Below, piece after piece: positions 1 through 7,965 of a stretch of 20,399 nucleotides of DNA (its first letter is position 1; the number at the start of each line of letters is the position of its first letter). A model generated the notes under the pieces. It did not search any database, was not told the origin of the DNA, and saw only the letters and a list, made by a program, of their open reading frames with translations. The position numbers and the translations under genes are program-made. Source of the stretch: a virus; the IMG/VR virus record IMGVR_UViG_3300046804_002903, positions 1 through 20,399 of that record; one strand, written 5' to 3'.

Positions 1-729
1 CCTGCAACAGCGGCCGGCGACGGCAGTGCAAAAATAACGCCTCAAACACCTATTCAACAATCTGCTATGAACGCACAACCTACTAATATGGGAACTGCTA
101 TTGCGGCAGCAGGCGGAGAAGGCAATGGGAGTCAAGTCGGAAATCCAAGTGCGGCGCCAACCAGCGGCGCTGTAGCAGCATTTGGTAAATCAGCCACGGC
201 CAATGCACAACCAAATGCCGGCCAACAAGCAGTTAATCAAACCAATAAAGATATTCTAGGTGCAATCCAAAAAAATCAACCAGGGCAACAAACAGCAGCT
301 GGTTCGGAATTTGGTACTGATGCAACATTTGCGGCAGCACAACAACAAACGCAGGATCAACTAAATGCACAAGGACAAGCTGGACAAGCAGTAACTAGAG
401 GCCTTGGACAAAATAGTGGCACTATTCAAGGACAACAAGTTAATCCAGATGCTAATGCGGCGCCTGCCGCCAGCACACCGGCTGCATGGTCTCCAACACC
501 TGAACAACAAAAATGGTTGGGAGGCGCAAACCCACAAGATCCTTATGTTCTATCTAGAATGCCAGGCCCTAAACCTCCCGTAAGTTATTTTAAAGATCCT
601 AAAGATCAAAAAATTGCCTCGGGACGAGGAATGCCTTTTGCCAAAGAATCTGTTGAATCTGATGGACAACTGCTTACAGCTGATCCTGCATTAGCCCGTA
701 TTGTTAGTTTAATTAATTACGGGAAATAA
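1..729 (+). CDS. Ala/Gln/Gly/Asn-rich protein, probably structural (5' end outside window)
   Basis: The reading frame is open from the first base of the window, so the ATG at 67 is probably internal and the gene is cut by the window edge. At least 242 residues are visible. The visible N-terminal two thirds is low complexity, rich in Ala, Gln, Gly and Asn, with no predicted membrane segment. The last ~75 residues are more ordered, with a Pro-rich stretch (PGPKPP) and the terminus NYGK. Codon use looks phage-like and the frame runs to a stop two bases before the next ATG, so the two genes are probably co-transcribed. No family is recognised. Low-complexity proteins beside the propeptide-like gene at 732 suggest a head-associated or other virion protein, but this is inference from neighbours and composition only. 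Confidence 0.7.
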   Translation, partial: PATAAGDGSAKITPQTPIQQSAMNAQPTNMGTAIAAAGGEGNGSQVGNPSAAPTSGAVAAFGKSATANAQPNAGQQAVNQTNKDILGAIQKNQPGQQTAAGSEFGTDATFAAAQQQTQDQLNAQGQAGQAVTRGLGQNSGTIQGQQVNPDANAAPAASTPAAWSPTPEQQKWLGGANPQDPYVLSRMPGPKPPVSYFKDPKDQKIASGRGMPFAKESVESDGQLLTADPALARIVSLINYGK

Positions 730-731
730 TT

Positions 732-1085
732 ATGAAAATTAAAGACATAACTGAAGGTAGCATTCGTGGCGGAGTATGGACATCAGATCCGCCTGATAAA
801 GGTAAACCAGACATTCCGCCTCCTAACGAGCCCGATGACGGCATTTTAAATAGACCTGCTCCTAGGCCAGTTAAACCAAAACCAAATATTAAACCAAGCA
901 CTCCAAACAAACCAAACGCGAAGCCTGGAGAAAAACCAGACCCGGCACTAGGTACTATAAAAAATGGTGTGTGGACATCAGATCCTCCGAAAAAAGGAGA
1001 AAAAGGTGTACCAATACCAGTACCAATGGACGAAGCATATTCCGAAGAACTAGAACAACTGCGTAGTCTTGCATTTGGCAAATAA
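732..1085 (+). CDS. Pro/Lys-rich small protein with prohead-propeptide-like N-terminus and internal WTSDPP repeat
   Basis: A 117-residue protein that starts two bases after the preceding stop. It begins MKIKDITEG, a short amphipathic segment ending in I-T-E|G. This fits the (L/I)xE rule for cleavage by the T4 prohead protease gp21 and resembles the capsid-targeting leaders of T4 internal proteins. The middle is almost pure Pro, Lys and Asn and is presumably disordered. A motif GVWTSDPP followed by a Lys-rich turn occurs twice, near residues 14-21 and 79-86, suggesting an internal duplication. The terminus LRSLAFGK echoes the INYGK end of the upstream gene. No enzymatic motif is present. A packaged internal head protein is my inference. 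Confidence 0.7.
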   Translation: MKIKDITEGSIRGGVWTSDPPDKGKPDIPPPNEPDDGILNRPAPRPVKPKPNIKPSTPNKPNAKPGEKPDPALGTIKNGVWTSDPPKKGEKGVPIPVPMDEAYSEELEQLRSLAFGK

Positions 1086-1117
1086 AAATCGCTTTTAGGC
1101 AAAATAATACTTGCAGA

Positions 1118-1125
1118 TATAAATA
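1118..1125 (+). promoter_or_regulatory. T4-type late promoter motif TATAAATA, abutting terminator hairpin
   Basis: An exact match to the T4 late -10 element lies 95 bases before the gp32 ATG. Its last base is the first base of the terminator stem. A transcript from it would start inside the hairpin 5' arm and disrupt the stem, so this promoter could read through into gp32. The match could also be chance in an A/T-rich gap. Confidence 0.4.
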
Positions 1126-1163
1126 AAAGTGCGTATACTACAGGGTATATGCACTTTTTGTTT
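1125..1163 (+). terminator. Strong hairpin terminator before gp32
   Basis: A 14-bp stem is formed by 1125-1138 and 1145-1158, perfect except for one G-U pair, with a six-base loop at 1139-1144. The 3' arm runs into TTTTTGTTTT. It separates the upstream structural pair from the gp32 gene. The 5' arm begins with A residues, so it could also stop minus-strand transcripts. Confidence 0.85.
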
Positions 1164-1219
1164 TATTAACTAGTAAAACATACAGGCAAAAACAAAGGCA
1201 TATTAAAAGGAGAAATATT

Positions 1220-2197
1220 ATGGCAACTTTGGCTGAAATTAGAGCAAAACTTAAGGCATCTGAATCAAAAGGTTCAGGAGAACGTACAGGCGGTGATAAT
1301 TCAATTTATCCGTTCTGGAATCTAAAAGAGGGTAGCGAATCAACACTTCGCTTTCTACCCGACGGTAACGAAAACAACACTTTTTTCTGGGTTGAACGTG
1401 CGATGATTAAATTGCCGTTTGCAGGCATTAAAGGTGAAACCGACAACAAGCAAACAATTGTACAAGTTCCATGCATGGAAATGTATGGCGAAACTTGCCC
1501 TATCTTGACTGAAGTTCGTGCTTGGTTCAAAGACCCTGCACTAGAAGATATGGGCCGTAAATATTGGAAGAAACGCAGTTATATCTTCCAAGGCTTTGTA
1601 GTTGAAGACGGTTTGAAAGAAACTGAAAAACCAGAAAATCCAATTCGTCGATTCATTATCGGTCCTCAAATTTATGAGCTAATTCGTGCGGCACTTGTTG
1701 ACCCAGAATTGGAAGATTTACCAACTGATTATGTCAATGGTATTGATTTCCGTATGAAGAAAGGTAGCAAAGGCGGATATGCTGACTACTCAACTTCAAC
1801 ATGGAGCAGAAAGACAAGACCATTGCGTGATGATGAACAATCTGCTATTAAAGATCATGGCTTGTACAATTTGTCCGACTTCTTGCCTAAAAAGCCAGGC
1901 GAAGTCGAGCTTAAAGTCATCAAAGAAATGTTTGAAGCATCTGTTGATGGCGAACCGTTTGATGTTTCTCGCTGGGGACAATATTACAAACCAGCAGGTA
2001 TGAGCCAGAACACTGGCGATCCTGTTAAATCAACTCCTAAAGCATCATCAGCACCAGCGGCAAGTGATGACTATGATGACGAGCCTACTCCAGTAGCTAA
2101 GGCAACACCTGCTCCGGCACCAAAAGCTGAAGCAAGCGCAGGTGGTGATTCACGTGCCCAAGATATCTTGGCAATGATTCGCAATCGTCAGAAGTAA
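1220..2197 (+). CDS. 32: Single-stranded DNA binding protein gp32
   Basis: The 325-residue product matches T4 gp32 in size and layout. A short basic N-terminal arm leads into the OB-fold core (about residues 25-250) with the aromatic/basic YPFW and FLPDGN segments, followed by an Ala/Pro/Asp-rich flexible tail (about 255-325). It would coat single-stranded DNA during replication and recombination and recruit partners such as UvsX, UvsY and the helicase. A good ribosome binding site (AAAAGGAG, eight bases upstream) fixes the ATG. The T4 zinc site (His-Cys-Cys-Cys) is not intact: only Cys85 and Cys93 remain, these are the only cysteines, and no histidine lies near them. The tail ends with a basic segment, DILAMIRNRQK, rather than a purely acidic end. 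Confidence 0.93.
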   Translation: MATLAEIRAKLKASESKGSGERTGGDNSIYPFWNLKEGSESTLRFLPDGNENNTFFWVERAMIKLPFAGIKGETDNKQTIVQVPCMEMYGETCPILTEVRAWFKDPALEDMGRKYWKKRSYIFQGFVVEDGLKETEKPENPIRRFIIGPQIYELIRAALVDPELEDLPTDYVNGIDFRMKKGSKGGYADYSTSTWSRKTRPLRDDEQSAIKDHGLYNLSDFLPKKPGEVELKVIKEMFEASVDGEPFDVSRWGQYYKPAGMSQNTGDPVKSTPKASSAPAASDDYDDEPTPVAKATPAPAPKAEASAGGDSRAQDILAMIRNRQK

Positions 2198-2205
2198 AAA
2201 ATATA

Positions 2206-2248
2206 GCTCCCGGTACAGTTCCTATAAGGTCCCTCGGGGGCGTTTATC
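2206..2248 (+). terminator. Possible hairpin between gp32 and the next gene
   Basis: GCTCCCG (2206-2212) pairs with CGGGGGC (2235-2241) around a 22-base loop that contains a smaller CCT/AGG pairing, followed by GTTTAT. It could be a weak terminator that lowers expression after the abundant gp32, or an RNA processing or translational control site. The long loop and short U-tract make it uncertain. Confidence 0.4.
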
Positions 2249-2263
2249 ATTAGGAGAAAACAA

Positions 2264-2455
2264 ATGGCAAAATTAACTAAACTAGCAAAAGTAAATGAAT
2301 CAATCACTATCAATCGTTATGATAACGCATGGATGGTCGAAATTGGTGGTCGTGACAAGAAAGAAGACTGGAAGAATACAAAAACAGTCTGCAATACAGA
2401 AGAAGAATTGATCGCATTGATCAAAGAATACAATACTATGGATTTGGATAATTGA
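2264..2455 (+). CDS. Small conserved-type protein between gp32 and UvsX
   Basis: A 63-residue soluble protein starting after a clear ribosome binding site (TAGGAG). It has a basic N-terminus, a central stretch typical of a small beta-rich fold (INRYDNAWMVEIGGRD) and an acidic helical C-terminus (EEELIALIKEY). It sits between gp32 and uvsX and ends one base before the uvsX ATG, so it is very probably co-translated with uvsX. I recall similar small proteins at this place in marine T4-like phages, without a known function. A role in recombination or replication is suggested only by position. Confidence 0.8.
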   Translation: MAKLTKLAKVNESITINRYDNAWMVEIGGRDKKEDWKNTKTVCNTEEELIALIKEYNTMDLDN

Positions 2456-2456
2456 T

Positions 2457-3509
2457 ATGGCTACTAAAGCATTTGACTTATCAAAATTTAGAAAGACATT
2501 AACAAAAAGTATTGACGGTTTAGGTGTTGGGTTTAATGATCCAACTGATTGGGTTAGTACAGGCAACTTTACTCTCAATTATCTTATCTCAGGTGATTTT
2601 CATAAAGGTGTTCCTCTCGGCAAAGTCACGGTGTTTGCTGGGGAAAGTGGTGCAGGCAAAAGTTATATTTGTTCTGGCAACTTAATCCGCAATGCACAGA
2701 AAGATGGTATCTATGTTATCCTAGTAGACAGTGAAAACGCCCTTGACGAAGAATGGCTTAAGGCGTTAGGTGTTGATACTAGCGAAGATAAACTGTTAAA
2801 ACTCAACATGGCGATGATTGACGATGTTGCTAAAACAATTCACGAGTTTATGAAAGAATATAGGGCAATGGAGGAACGTCCAAAAGTCTTATTTGTTATT
2901 GACTCATTAGGAATGTTGTTAACTCCAACCGACATCAATCAGTTTGAAGCAGGAGATCTTAAAGGTGATATGGGTAGAAAGCCTAAAGCACTTACGGCGC
3001 TGGTTCGTAATTGTGTTAACATGTTTGGTAATTATAATGTCGGCATGGTATGTACAAATCACACATACGCTAGCCAAGATATGTTCGATCCAGATGACAA
3101 AATCTCAGGTGGACAAGGCTTCATTTACGCAAGTTCTATCGTGGTTGCCATGAAGAAGTTGAAATTAAAAGAAGACGAAGATGGCAACAAAACATCTGAG
3201 GTACATGGAATACGTGCCGCATGTAAGATCATGAAAACACGTTATGCTAAGCCATTTGAAAGTGTACAGATCAAAATTCCTTATGCTACTGGTATGAATC
3301 CGTATAGCGGATTAGTAGACATGTTGGAATCTGAAGGTATTCTTAAACAAGAAGGCAATAGACTTAAGTATATAGATCCTGAAACTGGAGAAGAATTCAA
3401 ATTCTACAGAAAAGAGTGGAAAGATGATAAATTAGATATGATAATGGAAAAATTTCATCTGTCTAATAATAAAATCATTCCCCAGGAGACCTTAGAAAAT
3501 GTTGAATGA
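2457..3509 (+). CDS. uvsX: UvsX RecA-like recombinase
   Basis: A 350-residue RecA/UvsX-family ATPase. Walker A is GESGAGKS at residues 62-69. A catalytic glutamate lies in VDSENALD (about residue 93), as in RecA's AEHALD. Walker B is VLFVIDS with Asp149. It forms filaments on gp32-coated single-stranded DNA and carries out strand invasion in recombination-dependent replication and repair. The length is slightly below T4 UvsX (about 390). The ATG follows the previous stop by one base. The 3' end overlaps the next gene by 11 bases, suggesting translational coupling. Neighbouring gp32 and the UvsY-like gene complete a presynaptic set. Confidence 0.96.
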   Translation: MATKAFDLSKFRKTLTKSIDGLGVGFNDPTDWVSTGNFTLNYLISGDFHKGVPLGKVTVFAGESGAGKSYICSGNLIRNAQKDGIYVILVDSENALDEEWLKALGVDTSEDKLLKLNMAMIDDVAKTIHEFMKEYRAMEERPKVLFVIDSLGMLLTPTDINQFEAGDLKGDMGRKPKALTALVRNCVNMFGNYNVGMVCTNHTYASQDMFDPDDKISGGQGFIYASSIVVAMKKLKLKEDEDGNKTSEVHGIRAACKIMKTRYAKPFESVQIKIPYATGMNPYSGLVDMLESEGILKQEGNRLKYIDPETGEEFKFYRKEWKDDKLDMIMEKFHLSNNKIIPQETLENVE

Positions 3510-3738
3510 AACGCAAATCGCTGATATTTGGTTAAACTTTGTTGACTATATTGAAAAAAAGAGTTTAGATACATGTGCTGAACGGTTTGTTGACCTGTTA
3601 GCAGATTTAGGTGTCCCTGATAAGGTACTTAAAAGTGTTATAGGTGTAGACGAGTACTTAGATCAGGCTGTTGAGTATTACTTAGGCGACGATGAAGAAC
3701 CAGAGGAAGACGACGAATACAAAGAATTGGATTTTTAA
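3499..3738 (+). CDS. Small acidic protein downstream of UvsX
   Basis: A 79-residue protein whose ATG lies inside the 3' end of uvsX. The first ~60 residues look helical. The last ~15 are extremely acidic (GDDEEPEEDDEY), giving a DNA-mimic-like tail. No catalytic motif is visible. Its stop (TAATG) overlaps the start of the UvsY-like gene, so it lies in a tightly coupled recombination cluster. I recall a comparable gene after uvsX in marine T4-like phages, annotated only as hypothetical. A modulator of UvsX or gp32 is possible but unsupported beyond position and charge. Confidence 0.8.
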   Translation: MLNETQIADIWLNFVDYIEKKSLDTCAERFVDLLADLGVPDKVLKSVIGVDEYLDQAVEYYLGDDEEPEEDDEYKELDF

Positions 3739-4193
3739 TGGGCTGGTACGTTAAGATATCAAAAGACATATCTCATATTCCCGATGCTGTGGAGTATTAT
3801 AAAGCAGAGTTAGCTGCCGCCAAAGAAGAATGCCGTATAACGGGAAATATTGAAAAAGCCGCGGCAAATATGCCCGGTATCGTTGAACAGAGATTTGGCC
3901 AGCTTCAAGAAATTGAAGCAATTTTAGAATATCTTAACATTGAATTACGCCGTTTAAAAAGCCAACATTTTCGCAAATACTTAGAAAACTATCAACGTGC
4001 TCTAAGTAGTCGAGATTGCGAAAAATTTGTGGAAGGTGAGGCAGATGTAGTTGACTTTGAAAAAATTATCAACGAATTTGCCTTGCTACGCAACAAGTGG
4101 CTTGGCATTACTAAGGCATTAGATCAAAAGCAATGGCAATTAACAAATATTGTTAAACTACGTGTTGCAGGCATGGAAGATGCCTCTTTATAA
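3738..4193 (+). CDS. uvsY: UvsY-like recombination mediator (probable)
   Basis: A 151-residue, largely helical, charged protein close to the size of T4 UvsY (137). The C-terminal pattern (LDQKQWQLTNIVKLRVAG) matches the layout of the T4 UvsY end (long helix, aromatic, then IxxMR-A-G). A central segment, NYQRALSSRD, could match the UvsY DNA-binding region. UvsY loads UvsX onto gp32-covered DNA, and the direct adjacency to uvsX fits. Similarity is at the level of pattern, so a different helical protein remains possible. The 3' end overlaps the convergent epimerase gene by six bases. Confidence 0.6.
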   Translation: MGWYVKISKDISHIPDAVEYYKAELAAAKEECRITGNIEKAAANMPGIVEQRFGQLQEIEAILEYLNIELRRLKSQHFRKYLENYQRALSSRDCEKFVEGEADVVDFEKIINEFALLRNKWLGITKALDQKQWQLTNIVKLRVAGMEDASL

Positions 4194-5189
4194 TAATTGA
4201 TCTTTCCAAGTCTTAGGAGTTTTTTCATTAATAATTTCTAATGGAAACTCGTAATTAAATAATTTAGGACCTTTAGATCTAATCCAGTTAGCAGTTTCTT
4301 TAATTGCTGTCTTAACTGTAGTTTTTGTCTCATAACCTAAAATTTGTCTTGCTTTATCAGCGGAACAACTTGCATGTTTAACTTCTCTTGGTCTATCAAA
4401 TGTATAGATTGGTTGGCCTGTAAAATTACATTCTTCTGCAATAATTTTTGCAAGTTCATTTATAGTAATAGTGCCTTCATCTGGGCCAATATTGATAATT
4501 TGGCTTGTTAACATTGGATCTAATGCTAATTTTTCTAAACAAAATATACAGTCATCAACGTAACTAAAACATCTAGTCTGTGTTCCATCCCCGTAAATAA
4601 TTGCAGGCTTATTTTGAAGGTTTCTATTAATCATTATGCTTAATACATTTCTAAAAGGATCATCAAATCGTTGCCTTGGTCCTATAATATTGTGAGGTAT
4701 AGCAATATTCCACTCCATACCGTGAGTTTCCGACAAAATTTGCAAAACTTGCTCAGAAGCTACCTTTGCAACAGCATAAGGATCAACAGGCCTAGGAGGC
4801 ATATCTTCGGAAAAAGGAGCCACTTGATCACCATACCGCGCCATACTAGAGCAAAATACAAAACGTCTGACTTTATTTTGAACTGCGGCAGAAATAGTGC
4901 TTACACTTGCTTCAAAAATATTTTTTGTTATAAAACTTGGACTAAAAACACTCAAGCCCTCGTGTGCTGTGGCCGCAGTATGGATTACAACATCCATGTT
5001 TTTTGTTATTTGCGCCATTGCATTTAAATCACGACAATCTACATTATAAAAAACAGCCCGGGGATTAACATTGTCCAAATATCCGCCTAATAAGTTGTCG
5101 TTTCCGTGTACTGTATGGCCAAGAGATATCATTTTATCTGCCAAATGACTACCAAGAAATCCTGCTACGCCAGTTATAAAAATATTCAT
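4188..5189 (-). CDS. NAD-dependent sugar-nucleotide epimerase/dehydratase (extended SDR)
   Basis: A 333-residue extended short-chain dehydrogenase. The NAD-binding GxxGxxG motif (GVAGFLG) is at residues 7-13. An acidic residue follows beta 2 (GNDNLLGG). The catalytic Ser is in FCSSMARYG (about 114-115), and YxxxK is Tyr138-Lys142 (DPYAVAKVASEQ). The C-terminal half has the substrate-domain motifs GDGTQTRCFSYVDD and NIGPDEGTITI typical of UDP-glucose 4-epimerase and related nucleotide-sugar enzymes. It would remodel a nucleotide sugar for a surface glycan or a glycosylated phage component; the substrate cannot be read from the sequence. It is the only minus-strand gene in this half of the window. 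It has its own AAAGGA ribosome binding site and a late-type promoter, so it behaves as an inserted accessory gene. Confidence 0.92.
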   Translation of the reverse strand: MNIFITGVAGFLGSHLADKMISLGHTVHGNDNLLGGYLDNVNPRAVFYNVDCRDLNAMAQITKNMDVVIHTAATAHEGLSVFSPSFITKNIFEASVSTISAAVQNKVRRFVFCSSMARYGDQVAPFSEDMPPRPVDPYAVAKVASEQVLQILSETHGMEWNIAIPHNIIGPRQRFDDPFRNVLSIMINRNLQNKPAIIYGDGTQTRCFSYVDDCIFCLEKLALDPMLTSQIINIGPDEGTITINELAKIIAEECNFTGQPIYTFDRPREVKHASCSADKARQILGYETKTTVKTAIKETANWIRSKGPKLFNYEFPLEIINEKTPKTWKDQLL

Positions 5190-5206
5190 TAAAAAATCCT
5201 TTCAAA

Positions 5207-5214
5207 TATTTATT
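5207..5214 (-). promoter_or_regulatory. Late-type promoter AATAAATA for epimerase
   Basis: The minus strand reads CAATAAATA 17 bases before the epimerase ATG, followed by an AAAGGA ribosome binding site. It differs from the T4 late consensus TATAAATA only at the first base. Confidence 0.55.
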
Positions 5215-5282
5215 GGTGCAAAGTGTATCTGCTCAAATTTCATGCAAAGTATCTTAAATAATTTAAAGCCTCAAAAAATTAC

Positions 5283-5311
5283 TTGACTTTTTAATCTATT
5301 GACACTAAAAT
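5283..5311 (+). promoter_or_regulatory. Sigma70-like promoter whose start site falls on the ATG at 5319
   Basis: TTGACT (5283-5288), a 17-base spacer, then TAAAAT (5306-5311): five of six matches in both boxes. The expected start of transcription (about 7 bases on) is at the ATG 5319, and no Shine-Dalgarno sequence precedes that ATG. A second TTGACA at 5299 pairs only with boxes inside the gene. Confidence 0.6.
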
Positions 5312-5318
5312 AACTTAT

Positions 5319-6506
5319 ATGTTATATATTGATAATTTATTGGAAAAAGTTGTACTGTCAACTGAACCTAATTATGGTAAGATTTTACCTGCACGAGATT
5401 TTTCTACCCTGACAAGTTTGTTAAAGGCATGTCAGAGTGAAATTTATATTACAAAAAGGCAGGCAAATTTAATTTTGAAAATTTTTAATAAACATCTGGA
5501 AAAACTATCAAATTTTCAAAATGAAATACAAGATTTTACAACCTATCCAAAATATGCAAGAACATTTAGAGAACTAGAAGAAGTAAAAAAAGTTTATATA
5601 GATAAAGATAGTAACTCAGATACACAGCTTATAATAGAATGCAGTTACATCCTGGAAAATTTCAAAAATTTCAAGAAATTTTACAAGTCTTTAGACATAG
5701 GTTATATGTCAGCTTCAGGCAAAAAACTTGCAGTTAAGTTTACAGAAGAAAATATAATCAAGTGCTATGATTTTTTCTTTAGTTTTGATTTTCAATTTGA
5801 TGAAACTATTGTAAATTATTACAAAACCATAAAATCTTGGAATTCTGTGGATTTTTTTGAAAAGTTTGATCTTGCCGGAAATAACAATCAATACTACATT
5901 AACCATCTTGAAAATGAATTAGGCAAAATTTCTGACATACCACCATTGCTACTTCAAGACAGATCTCTTAGATATCAGTATTTTTATAATTTACCACAAA
6001 ATTATGAAAAAACACTACTAAATCGTATAGCAACTAGAAAAACATCTAAACTGTATATCGATCAAAAAGCATTCTCTCTCCAGGAAGTTATCGAATGCCT
6101 TGTCAAACTAGAACGCTTACCATTAATGGTCGTATTTGGTAACGACAATGAAACAGCAATACTTAACGATATGGAAAATTTTGTCAAAATTGTCAAAAAT
6201 TATGAAAATTTCAAAGATGTTGGGTTTTACTTTAGATTAGAAAATACTGAGGTTGGTAAAAAAGTTAATGGCTTAATCAAAGACAATAACTTTAACACCT
6301 ATCTTACAAGTGATACTAAAATAGTAGGAATACAAAATAATAAAATACCTAAATTTTTCATGAAAAATACCTGGCAACCAAAGAGTGTGCTAGCATTAGG
6401 AGTTAGAATGATAAACGGAAAAATTTTAGCATATTCCAACAAATGTGATTTGATCATTTCATACACAGATTCCGAACCAGTGACTCAAACATGGATATCA
6501 AACTAA
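5319..6506 (+). CDS. Unknown 395-residue protein coupled to UvsW
   Basis: A long AT-rich gene of unrecognised family. The product is rich in Lys, Asn, Phe and Tyr, with no signal peptide or membrane segment. The N-terminus contains a helical segment (ITKRQANLILKIFNKH) like those used by phage replication proteins to pack an N-terminal accessory domain. A central block reads RSLRYQYFYNLP, a hydrophobic strand (LPLMVVFGND) lies near residue 271, and the C-terminus has another beta-rich part (LIISYTDSEP). The layout suggests two domains, the second perhaps nucleotide-binding in shape but without a Walker or Toprim motif. It overlaps the UvsW start by 16 bases. I recall a similar protein just before UvsW in marine T4-like phages, so a helicase partner is a fair guess, not shown. 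Confidence 0.85.
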   Translation: MLYIDNLLEKVVLSTEPNYGKILPARDFSTLTSLLKACQSEIYITKRQANLILKIFNKHLEKLSNFQNEIQDFTTYPKYARTFRELEEVKKVYIDKDSNSDTQLIIECSYILENFKNFKKFYKSLDIGYMSASGKKLAVKFTEENIIKCYDFFFSFDFQFDETIVNYYKTIKSWNSVDFFEKFDLAGNNNQYYINHLENELGKISDIPPLLLQDRSLRYQYFYNLPQNYEKTLLNRIATRKTSKLYIDQKAFSLQEVIECLVKLERLPLMVVFGNDNETAILNDMENFVKIVKNYENFKDVGFYFRLENTEVGKKVNGLIKDNNFNTYLTSDTKIVGIQNNKIPKFFMKNTWQPKSVLALGVRMINGKILAYSNKCDLIISYTDSEPVTQTWISN

Positions 6507-7960
6507 TAATTAAAGACGAAGTTAACATTAAATTTGAAGGGTTACCTTTAGATGCACGTAAAAAACTGGCTAATACTTTTAAGTATGAAGATCCAACAGC
6601 ACGGTATAGACCTGCATATAAATTAGGCCGGTGGGATGGTACCACAAGCATGTTTGGACTCGGTGGCAACGGCTATCTAAGTCAATTAGAAAAGTGTTTT
6701 GAAATACTAGCTAATATGAATATTGACGTAGATCAAGTTGAAGATTTACGCAAGCCAGTTAAAATTACCTTTAAAGAAATAACGACAAATTATTGGGCAG
6801 ACTTAGGTAAAACATGGCCGCCCGGCCATCGGTTTGCTGGACAGCCCATTACATTGCGCGACGACCAAGTAGAAGTTGTAAACAGATTTTTTACTAACAC
6901 ACAAGCCTTGCAAGAAGTAGCAACAGGTGCTGGTAAAACTATTATGACCGCTACCCTTGCTCATTGTGCCGAAAAGTATGGACGTACAATTATCATTGTT
7001 CCTAACAAAGATCTTGTTACACAAACCGAAGAAGACTTTATTAATGTCGGTTTAGATGTAGGTGTGTACTTTGGAGACCGTAAGATGATCGGGCATACAC
7101 ATACTATTTGTACTTGGCAATCGTTAAATGTATTAGATAAAAAATCAAAGAATTGGGATTTAGAACAAGCATTAACACTTGCTGAATTTTTAGAAGGTGT
7201 AGAGACAGTCATTGTTGACGAAGTACACATGGCAAAGGCACAAGTATTGCAAAACTTGTTAACACAAAATTTAAAAAATGCACCTATACGATGGGGATTG
7301 ACAGGAACTGTGCCTAAAGAAGAATTTGAATCGGCTCCTATCTTTGCAAGCATCGGACCTGTAGTAGGAGGTATTGCGGCACATGAACTACAAGATATTG
7401 GTGTACTAAGTGCCCTGCAAATACAAGTATTACAACTTATAGATTTACCAGAATTTAAGTCCTACGCAGAAGAATTAAAATATTTGGTCACTAATAAAGA
7501 TCGTATAACATATCTAGCAAATTTAATCAAAAGCATATCAGAATCAGGCAATACACTTATCTTAGTTAATAGAATCGACTCAGGCAAATTTTTAACAGAA
7601 TTAATACCCGACTCAGCATTTATTTCAGGCGAGGTAAAGGGAACTAAACGAAAAGAGGAATACAAAGAACATGCAACAAGCGATAAAAAGATTACTGTGG
7701 CGACTTATGGTGTGGCCGCTGTTGGTATTAATATTCCAAGGATTTTTAATTTGGTTCTTTTGGAACCCGGAAAGAGCTTTACAAGGGTTATACAAAGTAT
7801 TGGGCGAGGCATTAGACGAGCAGAAGACAAAGACTTCGTTCAAATCTGGGACATCACGTCGACTTGCAAATATGCCAAGCGCCACCTTACGACAAGGAAG
7901 AAATTTTATAAGGAAGCCAAATATCCGTTTACAATTGAAAAGGTTGACTGGCAAAAATAA
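6491..7960 (+). CDS. uvsW: UvsW RNA/DNA helicase
   Basis: A 489-residue superfamily 2 helicase of T4 UvsW length (about 500). The first ~100 residues form the UvsW-type small N-terminal nucleic-acid-binding domain (PAYKLGRWDGT). Walker A is ATGAGKT at 144-150, motif II is DEVH at 243-246, motif III is GLTGT, and motif VI is QSIGRGIRRA near residue 435. UvsW unwinds R-loops and branched DNA, switches off origin-dependent initiation late in infection and works with UvsX in recombination-dependent replication. The ATG lies inside the end of the preceding unknown gene. The next gene starts five bases after its stop. Confidence 0.95.
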   Translation: MDIKLIIKDEVNIKFEGLPLDARKKLANTFKYEDPTARYRPAYKLGRWDGTTSMFGLGGNGYLSQLEKCFEILANMNIDVDQVEDLRKPVKITFKEITTNYWADLGKTWPPGHRFAGQPITLRDDQVEVVNRFFTNTQALQEVATGAGKTIMTATLAHCAEKYGRTIIIVPNKDLVTQTEEDFINVGLDVGVYFGDRKMIGHTHTICTWQSLNVLDKKSKNWDLEQALTLAEFLEGVETVIVDEVHMAKAQVLQNLLTQNLKNAPIRWGLTGTVPKEEFESAPIFASIGPVVGGIAAHELQDIGVLSALQIQVLQLIDLPEFKSYAEELKYLVTNKDRITYLANLIKSISESGNTLILVNRIDSGKFLTELIPDSAFISGEVKGTKRKEEYKEHATSDKKITVATYGVAAVGINIPRIFNLVLLEPGKSFTRVIQSIGRGIRRAEDKDFVQIWDITSTCKYAKRHLTTRKKFYKEAKYPFTIEKVDWQK

Positions 7961-7965
7961 AAAAC

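Noticed and set aside
713-1102. Minus-strand Gly/Ser/Phe-rich ORF opposite the Pro-rich gene
   Set aside because: Its composition is the mirror of Pro/Lys-rich codons on the plus strand, and the plus frame has the leader motif and a coupled start.
2200-2262. Possible tRNA or riboswitch in the gap after gp32
   Set aside because: Only one stem with a long loop can be drawn; there is no cloverleaf, CCA end or known aptamer pattern.
4671-5027. Plus-strand ORF of 118 codons opposite the epimerase
   Set aside because: Antisense to well-conserved SDR motifs, with an unlikely residue composition (many Cys, Arg and Ser without pattern).
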